This document shows positions 21,961-29,932 of a stretch of 64,000 bases of DNA, piece by piece. The position numbers and the translations under genes were made by a program. Positions within the stretch are counted from its first letter, which is position 1. Each line of letters starts with the position of its first letter. The DNA comes from Amorphophallus konjac (Eukaryota > Streptophyta > Magnoliopsida > Alismatales > Araceae): assembly GCA_022559845.1 (NCBI GenBank), contig CM040118.1, forward strand, positions 162,212,331 to 162,276,330. Direction: 5' to 3'. The notes below the pieces were generated by a model that had not been told where the DNA came from, did not search any database, and saw only the letters and a program-made list of their open reading frames with translations.

Positions 21961-22260
21961 GCTGACTTAACGATATCATCTGTTTCTACGGTTGGTGTCA
22001 TTATCTTACCCGCCTCCCTGGCCCTGGTAGGAAGTTTAAAATTAAGCATGTGAATATCTGTTTGCCTCTCGAGGCCTCCTACTTTTAGCGTTTAATCAAG
22101 GGTTGTCCTTCCTTGGAAGGACGTAATTAACGTCATAACGTTCATGGTATGACGGACTTCAGGTCCCGACATGATCACTCACAATCGACTGACCATGTCA
22201 GATCGAGCGCACAATAAAATTGTCACTTCGGTGACTGGCACGCCAAATAATAAATAAAAT

Positions 22261-24203
22261 GAATAAGCTGATAAGCTTTAAAAAAGCGCGTCCACAGGGT
22301 GCCATATTTCAAGTAGAGCTCCTATGGCAGCCTAATCTAAATGGATTTGGTCATGATGTTTGGCATGGGTAACTAGGCCCAAAAGATGCCATCTTGCAAG
22401 ATAATTTCTCATGTCTGAAGAAAGCTTGGAAAGGATAAGGGGGAGCCACTTGTTTTTTGTAAATCTCCTAGCTCCTGGCACCAATGGATAGTCCTGTGGA
22501 AAACAAAGAACAGAAAAGAATGCACGAGCAATTAAGCGTGCAGAAGACCAGCAGAACAGTTGAAACATCTTTTGGTTCTGATATGAGCAGGGGAAGAACA
22601 GAAGAATTCATTAACCTGATTTAGAGCGATTCGGCTGCAGATATGCCCCTGGATTTCAGTCAACCTGGGAGTGGAAGACCTGGGTCTTTTAATCATCCTC
22701 TCCATCTTTTGCTTTATAGAAGGAGCTCGGACAAGTGCCTGCAGAAGAAGAATGAACAGAAAAGCAGAACAGAGCCGGCTGCAGAGCTCGAAGGATTGCT
22801 TTGATTGAATCTAAGGAAGTGCCTGCCTTTTATAAAGATTTGAAGGGTTCCAAAGGTTGTTCGGAGTTAGAAGGTTGATGGCTATTAGGATTTGGTTTTG
22901 CTTTCGATTTGGAAACGGAAGCGTTGGATTGATTAACGCCTTTTGTTAGGGCGTCGATTCTTGAGTTGACGACCTTGCATAAGTCGTGTTTTGTGTAACG
23001 CCCTTGCTAGGGTCATTTTCTTCTTGAAACTATCGATGATGTTCACGCCTTGATAAAGGGCGTGTTTCTCATTTTGACGCCCTCACGATAAGGCGCCTTT
23101 CATTGTTTTGACGCCGTTCAGTGCAGGCGTGTTTTGTGAGCTTATGAATTTTCTTTTTACGTGCTCTGATGAACTTAAGTGCTATTATTTCGTTGGAATT
23201 CTATTTTATTTAGCACTTATGATCATGTCATACTTTGAATTGAGGATTATTTATATTGAAATTTTGAGAGAACTAATGAACTTTTGAGTACAGAAGATTG
23301 CAGGTTTCGAGACGCTTGGGTTGATCATGGAAGTAACATCGCGCTCATTATATTGTATTTGTTTGATGTAAGCATTTTTACTATATGGTATCTACGCTAT
23401 TATAGTATATCAAGGACCTTGTGGTTCTGATGAACCTGGAATTTGAGTTCCCCTTCATTAAAAATAGTGATAATTCCAGGAGAGTCTTGATCACACGGAT
23501 AGGCCGTTGAGTCGTTCAAGGTCTGGGACGATGGTTCCACTTTCTGGGTTGATGCGTGGACAAACGGGCTTCGGCTTAGTGTCAGCTCAGAAATTTGGAT
23601 TCTTGACCAAATCTAGATGGCTTAGCAATATTATCCTTGATTATTTTCTATATTCTTAGTTTGTTTTAATCTTTTCTTTTAGCCCAGCATGCATCATGTA
23701 GGACTTTGAGTTTTCTTGCTGAAAATATTCATATTATGGTAGTAATGAAGGTCACTCGCTCTTGATTGAGTTGACATGAGATATTTCGTTCTAAATTGAG
23801 TACTTTATTCTATCTGAAGCCGCTCAGGCTGATTCCTTGAAAATGTCCCTTTGTTGGATCTCCATCTTAATTCTCTTTATTTTTCTGCAAATCTACCTTG
23901 GTTGTAGCACGTCCACGTTGGCTGGTAACCGCTCTCCAATGGTCTTTCCCTGTCGTGCCCGCGCGCACACCCTTTACCTTACATTTTTATTTGCTTAGTC
24001 TAAATCTCCTTTATCCAGCAAATTGATGTTTCCTTGGAATCACTCGGAGTTGTTTCACTTAGAATCTTGGAAAGATTTCCAATGCTTAGTATCTGAAGCG
24101 TGTCACATCACACCTTGGCATCTCCTTATCAGTTCGCTCCACTTCATTCCGCTTGTTGCACTTTCACCTTCATTTCGTCTCACTCCCTTGCAAAGCAGAT
24201 GCC
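22261..24203 (+). other. Internal region of a truncated LTR element; no coding capacity seen
   Basis: No ORF above about 80 codons and no recognised domain. The stretch 22935-23130 has about six ACGCCCTT...AGGGCGT hairpin motifs related to those at 24366-24700. The left edge is where similarity to the copy 1 LTR stops. No 5' LTR, primer site or gag was found. Confidence 0.4.
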
Positions 24204-24216
24204 AAGGTGGGGCAGT
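24204..24216 (+). promoter_or_regulatory. Polypurine tract candidate of the truncated element
   Basis: AAGGTGGGGCAGT lies directly before TGTAGACACG. It resembles gypsy-type PPTs in content and position. Confidence 0.55.
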
Positions 24217-24365
24217 TGTAGACACGCCAAAAATGACGTTATGTTGATCAAATCTCATGTCACTATGTTAACGCCCCAAAGTGAACTTCAATATGTTCAT
24301 AATATGAAGTTTTTCTATATTTTTGTGTGATTTTGATTTGTTCCTGCATTTTCTGATTCACGACC

Positions 24366-24700
24366 TGAGGAGGGGCGTTATTTAAATAGCGACCTTACCT
24401 AGGGCGTTTTCTCAAGAACGGACGACTAAATGTGAGGGCGTCAATTCCTGGTATTATCCGATTCCAAATAAAGTCAAAATCAATTTAAATTGTTGGTTAA
24501 CGTCCTTCCTCAGGGCGTGTTTTTAATTAACGCCTTCATCTCAGGCGTGTTCTCATAATTTTCATATAAAGAAAGTTTTATTGCCAAAATTAAATCCAAG
24601 AAGTGACGCCCTTAATAGAGGTCGTGTTTTGAGTAACGGCTTTGTGTAGGTCGTCAATTCTTGATTTGACGCCCTTCGCAAGGTCGTGTTTTCCGTTTCG
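24366..24700 (+). repeat. ACGCCCTT/AGGGCGT hairpin repeats in the U3 of the truncated element
   Basis: About seven units with the pattern ACGCCCTTnnnnnAGGGCGTGTTTT, each able to form a short hairpin. The relation to 22935-23130 is clear: both have AACG...GTCGTCAATTCTTGA-like stretches. Confidence 0.6.
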
Positions 24701-24841
24701 TGTCCTGCTTAAACTCCTCTTTCCTGGGTAGTTCCCTGCCTCCGATGGTCTCCTTGCTCGAATTGGAGCTAGAGTCCTGCCTTCTTTGACCATTGCCTAT
24801 CCTTATCTTCCCAAATTTGAGCTTATCTTTCATTGAAATCC

Positions 24842-24849
24842 TATAAAAG
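24842..24849 (+). promoter_or_regulatory. TATA box of the truncated element's LTR
   Basis: TATAAAAG lies about 625 bp into the 1381-bp LTR, a plausible U3/R position. No other promoter element is clear. Confidence 0.45.
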
Positions 24850-25597
24850 GATGCTCTGGTCGATCGAGGCAAAGGTTCAGGAGGTTCAAATTTTGAAGAG
24901 GTCGAAGGGCTCACGAACTCACAGGTTACCGAGGTCAAGAGTGTAGAGTTCGTAGAGATCCTTTCATCCTCCTGTGCGAGCTATTGCCTCTTCTTTCCCT
25001 GCTTCAATCAAAGAGGATTCCTTAGGTCGCCCTCTACTGTCATCAGGGACAGCAGGGTGTTTTGTTCGTGCTTATATCATCACGTTATATTGTTTCTGTC
25101 TATCACGTTAGTGTTCTATTTGCATCAGTGTTACGTTAGTTAGTCTTCATCACATCTCCCTTCTTTCCCTAGTTCTCTTCTAGGGGTTTTTAAAACCAAA
25201 AAAAAAAAACAGGTGCGCATGTGGTTTTCTCTTCATCGTCTTATGTCTATTTTGGATTGATACTACATCCGCGTTGGCTGATCCTCCCTTTTTGCTTTGT
25301 TTGTTTATTTTGTCTTATTTTTGCAAGGATAATCAATAAAGAGAAACCCCCCTTTGTCGGCCGGCCGATTGAAGGAGGAGGAGGAATTCCACATCCATCT
25401 CGCATCCAAATCTTCACCAGGTACTCGTGATCCCTTTTTCTTATTGAGGTAACCCCTCTGGCGATCACATCTCCTCTTAGCACCACGTGCTTTTCTTTGA
25501 GTTTATTATCATCTCCCCATCATATTTCCACTTTCATGCAATCTTGTTATCCATTTTATTCCTCTTATTTAACGTGTGGATTTTAATCCAATCTACA

Positions 25598-26231
25598 GCG
25601 GGCCGGGTAGGTAGACCTTCCTAAGTTCGCCCTTCATCTCATGCCATGACTCGATGGGCCATTGCCTCCTAACCTCTCTCATGCGCTCAATGCTCTCCCA
25701 CTTTTCGGCAGCCCCGTGGAGAAGCCTCTCCTTGGCAAAATAGAATTGCCCGGCCTCAGACATGGTATAACAATCAAATTATGTGTCCATGGCGGCCTCC
25801 CACTTGAAATAGTTGCCCGGGTCATTGGAGCCATAAAAATCCGAGGCTTCGGGCCTACGAAAGTGGAGAGGGTGGTTGCCAAGCCCATGGGTGTGCCAAT
25901 GGTCATATCGCCTGGGCGACCGAGATTCCATTGGAAATAGGGAATTATAAGATGGACATGCTGACACTTGGACAAGACACTAGACACGACTATGCAAGGT
26001 TGGAATGCACTAACTAATGCACACTAAGGACCCTAGACGTAAACTAAGATCCGGTACCTGGCGGAGTCCGGGGATCCAAAGATCCTCTCACGCAAGTGAA
26101 TCACCTCCCCGATAGGTATAACCTTATGGTCGGGCGACACTTTTTCATATACCGAATAATGGTATGTGAATGTGACACCTAGACTTCAATGACTCTTTTT
26201 TTTGGTTTTAAACACCCTAGACTCAACCGAC
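25598..26231 (-). pseudogene. Gag remnant and leader of an older minus-strand Ty3/gypsy element
   Basis: Translated on the minus strand from about 25890 to 25600, the frame matches a retrotransposon gag domain. It has a NDPGNYFKWEAAMDT segment, then FDCYTMSEAGQFYFAKE, AAEKWESI and SWHEMKGELRKVYLPG. A TAA at 25779-25781 interrupts it. Only the N-terminal part of gag survives, cut off at 25597 by the LTR of the truncated element. Upstream on the minus strand lie a leader and a tRNA-iMet-type primer site. The pattern resembles gypsy elements with a conventional capsid, not the Tat gag. It is the oldest recognisable layer here and probably hosts the flanking insertions. Confidence 0.75.
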
Positions 26232-26243
26232 GCTCTGAAACCA
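26232..26243 (-). promoter_or_regulatory. Primer binding site of the older minus-strand element
   Basis: The minus strand reads TGGTTTCAGAGC, one mismatch from TGGTATCAGAGC, the tRNA-iMet primer site. It is separated by 3 nt from an LTR end reading CCGCATCA. Confidence 0.7.
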
Positions 26244-26246
26244 AAT

Positions 26247-26268
26247 TGATGCGGGACGGACACGCGAC
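26247..26268 (-). repeat. Edge of the older element's LTR, cut by the Sirevirus-like insertion
   Basis: From TGATGCGGG (minus-strand LTR terminus CCCGCATCA) to the target duplication GCGAC at 26264-26268. The rest of this LTR is inferred to continue at 38460 and again at 63606. Confidence 0.55.
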
Positions 26269-26529
26269 TGTTGTGCCCCTGTGGTTTTGATGATGGTTTT
26301 GATGATTGGTTTTGATGTGAGTTAATCACTGTGAGTCATCTTGCTGTGTGTATTCAGTCATTTTATTAGATCATAATGCAGTCTTTCATATGTTTAGTCA
26401 TCTTGCTGTTTTGTTAGTTTATCAGAACTGAAGCATTGCATATTTTATGATCAGTCATGTTATCTGCTGCATCAAGCATTCATATACACAATTGCATTGA
26501 GCATACTGTCAGCACTCTCGTTAAGCCAT

Positions 26530-28470
26530 AAAGTCCATACATTTGTCTTCTCTTCAAAGTCAGTACATTGGCGTTGGGCATCCAAGTATATACATCACCT
26601 TTTGCAAGCTTTATTTCAAGTCTGTACAGCCTACTGTCTCAGTTAGCGTCTCATGCAAGTCCATACACTACTGTTCATGCATCATTCGTCTAAGTCCATA
26701 CATTGTACTGTAGCATGCATTTGTCGAAGGCATCACAAGTCTAGACAGTGGACCATCTTTCCCAGCGTCTCAATTGGACTAGTCTGCAACGGCTAAGTCT
26801 GCACATTGGATCGTCTTCATTAGCGTCTTTGCCAAGTCCATACATTGGTCCGTGGCAAGTATGTACACTGGTCGAGCTTTCAAGTATATACATTGGCATA
26901 TGCATTCACAGTAAAGTCTAGACAGTGGACCGTCTTATTTAGCGTCTCACATGCATATTTGAATCAAAGTCTGTACAGCGGCATGCATTGCTCTTCAAGT
27001 CCATACACTGCACGGTAGCATGCATCTCATGCAAGTCTGTACATCGCATTTGACGTTGAGCATCAAAGTCTATACATTGGCAGCACTGGGCAAGTCTATA
27101 CATTCCCAGTCTTTACCTACGTTCAGAACCCCAAGTCCATACATTGGTTCAATCTTCCAAGTCTGTGCAGTGGGTCAAGCTGCCAAGTCTCTACAATCGT
27201 TTCTAAGGCAAAGTCTGTACATTGCCTTTGGACCTCAGAGTCTATACAGAGTCTGCATCCTCTGAAGTCTGTACATTCGTTTGAGACCATGTCTATACAT
27301 TCATTGCCTTTGAGCTCCAAAGTCTATACATCGGTCTTGCCAAGTCTATACATCACTGTGGTTGCTCGAACTGAAGCATAGTCTATACACTCCTCACCTT
27401 TCCCTACGTTTGGCCAAGTCTATACACTCCTCACCTTTCCCTACGCTTGGCTAAGTCTATACACTCATACCTTTCCCTACGTTTTCTGGCCAAGTCTACA
27501 CATCGGTCGCCTGGCGTTTGCTTCAAAGTCTATACATCGGTTTGATTGAGTAAGTCTGTACAGCGGTAGCTTTCATTGGAAGTCTGTACATCGCTGTTGT
27601 GTTAAAGTCTGTACAGCCGTATGCTTTCCAAAGTCCATACACTCAACTGCCTTGTCTCAATCAAGTCTGTACATTGGTTCAGACTTTTCAAAGTCTGTAC
27701 ATTGGGCCTTCAAGCTTTTGAAGTCTATACACTGGCTTACTCTTCAAGTCTGTACAGCTTGCTTGGGCGTTCAAGTCCAAAGTCTATACATCCGTTTGGG
27801 CCTTGTCCTGGCCATCGTCTCTCAACCAGCAAGTCTGCACATCGTGAAGTCTACACACTCGATTGCCCTGCTTTGCTTCAAGTCTGTACAGTCGCTCCCT
27901 CAGCAAGTCTATACACTGAAGTCGTCAACTGCAGGGACAGGATGTTTGTACATTGGGTGCTCATGCATTGCTCTCATCGAAGTCTATACATCCGATAGGC
28001 TTGTTACAAGTCTGTACACCAAGGACGCTTGAAGGCTTTCAAGTGTATACACTCTACACACTTAGTTTTCTAATGCATTTAACTGCAAGTATATACACTG
28101 AGATCGCATGAAGACACAAAGTCTATACACTCACTCAATGTTCACACTTGCTCATTTGCTGCTTATAAAGTCTATACAGACTTCATTGTCTTAGGGAACG
28201 TCTCATGCCTTTGCCAAAGTTTATACAGTCTGTATCTGCGTTGCATTGCATGCATCATGGTTTAAGTCTAGACATCGCCTCAGGCTGAGCAAGTATATAC
28301 ATTGCATGTTTGTTCAATCAAGTCCATACACTGAGCAAGTATATACATTGTCTACCTGTCGATTGAAGAGTCTATACATTGCTGTTTGTCTTGTAAAGTC
28401 CATACTGTAATGTCTGTACGTTGGCTTTAAACTGAAGTCTATACAATGTGTTGTATTCTTCAGAGACTGT
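26530..28470 (+). repeat. Array of ~60 AAGTCTRTACA motifs in the 5' LTR
   Basis: The motif (C/A)AAGTC(T/C)(A/G)TACA(T/C/G) recurs about 60 times at irregular spacing averaging near 31 bp. It is often followed by TGG or CGG, with unique sequence between copies. All copies have the same orientation. Variants include AAGTATATACA and AAGTCTAGACA. Near 28175 the motif extends to AGTCTATACAGACT, an almost perfect palindrome. Confidence 0.9.
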
Positions 28471-28539
28471 ACAGGGTTTAGACTTAACTGATAATTTGTT
28501 CTTTGTCTAACAGGGAATCTTCGTGAAGCCTAATGAAGG

Positions 28540-28613
28540 CACGTGATCCAAGGAAGGACGAGGTGCCCAGATGAGGACACGTGTACTGACAGCCTGCTGG
28601 ATGCTGCCACGTG
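28540..28613 (+). promoter_or_regulatory. Three G-boxes upstream of the 5' LTR TATA box
   Basis: CACGTG occurs at 28540-28545, 28578-28583 and 28608-28613, ending 63 bp upstream of the TATA box. CACGTG is the core bound by plant bZIP and bHLH factors and forms part of ABA-response elements. The 3' LTR keeps all three. Confidence 0.75.
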
Positions 28614-28675
28614 GTCCAAATTCTTAGGGCAGGAAATGTGGAAACCACACGCGCCCCGGCTGCTGCTGCTGCTGC

Positions 28676-28683
28676 TATATATA
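28676..28683 (+). promoter_or_regulatory. TATA box of the Sirevirus-like 5' LTR
   Basis: TATATATA follows a CTG trinucleotide run. It places the transcription start near 28705, just before the GA-rich leader. Confidence 0.7.
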
Positions 28684-29098
28684 CGAGCCTTCTTCCACAG
28701 AAGAAGACTGATCGAAATGGCCAAGTATACACAGAGAGTATAGAAGCCAGTGAAGAAAGCAGAGAAGCAGAAGAGAGAGAGCAACGATCAAAAAGAGCAG
28801 AAGAAGAAGAGAAAAGAAGAGATAGGGAGAGCCTGCGAAAGAGAAGAAAATAGAGAGTGAGAGCAGCAGAAGAAAGAGAGAAAGATTGCGTGAGCTGAGA
28901 AGAAGAAAGAAGAGGAAGAAAAGAAGAGAGGAGAGAGTTCTATTGAAGACCTGTTCAGTTTGTTCGTGGATCAAATCCAGAATGACTATTATGTTTCATT
29001 TCCAGCTTTTGTCGTTGTTTCTTTTATGTTTTCTTATTTTTCATTTTGTTTCTCTGGTTAGCTTTGTTCTTCCGATTGCCCTGTTGGGGATCGGGTTC

Positions 29099-29429
29099 CT
29101 CCTGTTGGTTCAGGAGAAGGGAGATCTGATCTCCGGGTTGCAAGTGACAGGTTGTCACTTGTGGGTTCCCTCTGGTTAGAGGAAGGGAGGCTCGTCCTCC
29201 GGTTATGGGCTTGTGGTTGCAAGTCCAGGAGTCCCTCCTGGTCTGGAGGAAGAGAGGTCTTCGACCTCTGGTTTCCAAGTGGCTGGGAGTCACTTGGGGT
29301 GTCCCTCCGGTTGGAAGGAAGAGGGGAGGCTATTCCCCTGGTCAAGCTGTGTGGCAGCAAGTGTTCGCAGACTGAGTCTGCTTGTTTCTAGCGTTGGCTA
29401 GTGAAGCCTCACTCCGGTTGGGAGTGAGG
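29099..29429 (+). other. String of eleven perfect stem-loops in the predicted R-U5 leader
   Basis: Stem pairs: 29099-29104/29111-29116, 29120-29126/29128-29134, 29141-29149/29153-29161, 29169-29173/29178-29182, 29186-29190/29196-29200, 29234-29238/29245-29249, 29253-29259/29263-29269, 29275-29281/29291-29297, 29322-29327/29334-29339, 29367-29372/29376-29381 and 29407-29415/29421-29429. Stems are 5-9 bp with loops of 1-11 nt. The matching string in the 3' LTR is at about 37744-38074. Confidence 0.85.
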
Positions 29430-29811
29430 GGTGGATGTAGGTCTTGGTGACCGAACCACCTAAAAATTTATTGAGCAGTGGTTTTGCTTTGTGTGTTTGA
29501 TCATTGCCTTCTACCTCCCATTCACAGGTTGTGCATGCTTGGCTAGTTGTATTATCTAGGGAGTTAACCTTGAGCATTATATTTTTGCTAGGTGTGATTG
29601 GTTTGCTTAGTTCTGTCTGCGTTTCTGGTTTGATCAGGTGGCTGCATTGTTGCAGTCCAACTGTTTGATCTATTGTTGTCTTATCATCTCATCTTGGAAA
29701 GCTCATTAGTTTTTATTCCGCATATCTGAGCTCTAGAGATTTAATTTGGGGATAATTTCTGAAGGGGATACATTCACCCCCCTCTGTATCCTGGCCTAGC
29801 ACCCTAACAAT

Positions 29812-29823
29812 TGGTATCAGAGC
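29812..29823 (+). promoter_or_regulatory. Primer binding site of the Sirevirus-like element (tRNA-iMet)
   Basis: TGGTATCAGAGC, a perfect match to the tRNA-iMet primer site, two bases after the LTR end. Confidence 0.95.
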
Positions 29824-29932
29824 GGTGTCTGCATACAAGGTCCAGCGACCTGTAGATCCGTTCTTGCAGTCTTAGGTGCTAATTTGCTTTTGGTGCATCA
29901 ATATTCTTGTTGCATTATATCTGTTTGTCTCC

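Larger units (their letters stand above)
1..22260 (+). mobile_element. Tat-lineage Ty3/gypsy LTR retrotransposon, copy 1 (5' LTR outside window, 3' end eroded)
   Basis: Order on the plus strand is gag, PR-RT-RNaseH-RNaseH-INT, a tandem-repeat region, an antisense multi-exon gene, PPT and 3' LTR. It matches copy 2 (38670-63600, minus) throughout. Base 1 aligns near base 60145 of copy 2, about 168 bp inside that element's 5' LTR boundary, so the 5' LTR of this copy should end about 170 bp upstream of the window. The Tat assignment rests on the second, archaeal-type RNase H domain, the absence of a chromodomain and the antisense ORF between pol and the 3' LTR, a known trait of this lineage. Similarity to the copy 2 LTR end is followed to about 22250, but no terminal CA motif is visible, so the right boundary is approximate. 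Confidence 0.9.
18507..22260 (+). repeat. 3' LTR of Tat copy 1 (outer end missing)
   Basis: It begins TGTTGACACCTGGAAAATGA directly after the PPT and matches the LTRs of copy 2 (revcomp of 38670-41949). Similarity is followed through the segment around 22090-22250 (AATCGACTGACCATGTCAGA and nearby), close to the LTR end. The expected terminal TGTCAAACA is absent, so the last tens of bases were deleted or replaced. At more than 3.7 kb it is longer than the 3.28-kb LTRs of copy 2 because of an internal duplication. Confidence 0.85.
24217..25597 (+). repeat. 3' LTR of a truncated, unassigned LTR retrotransposon
   Basis: This 1381-bp segment starts TGTAGACACG and ends AATCTACA, giving a perfect 6-bp terminal inverted repeat TGTAGA/TCTACA. 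A PPT-like run precedes it and a decayed gag starts directly after its end, as expected of an insertion boundary. No second copy of this LTR is in the window, so the call rests on termini and context. A TATA box lies at 24842. Confidence 0.6.
26269..29809 (+). repeat. 5' LTR of the Sirevirus-like element
   Basis: Starts TGTTGTGCCCCTGTGG and ends CTAGCACCCTAACA, two bases before the primer site. U3 holds the AAGTCTRTACA array (26530-28470), three G-boxes and a TATA box at 28676. The predicted R-U5, about 1.1 kb, begins with a GA-rich tract (28735-28940) and holds the hairpin string at 29099-29429. Confidence 0.95.

Noticed and set aside
22332..22568. 78-codon minus-strand ORF as a host gene fragment
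   Set aside because: No recognised domain, no splice context, and it lies in the internal DNA of a truncated element.
27621..28032. ORFs of about 125 codons with repeated SLYI/KSVHW motifs (also 36269-36680)
   Set aside because: The peptide repeats come from the AAGTCTRTACA array lacking stop codons in some frames. They lie in LTR U3 and have no start context or domain.
26530..28470. CRISPR-like array
   Set aside because: The repeats are only about 11-14 bp, spacing is irregular, the DNA is plant, and the whole array is duplicated in both LTRs.
28611..28974. Glu/Arg-rich and Leu/Phe-rich ORFs on opposite strands
   Set aside because: Both are translations of the GA-rich leader tract, which is low complexity.
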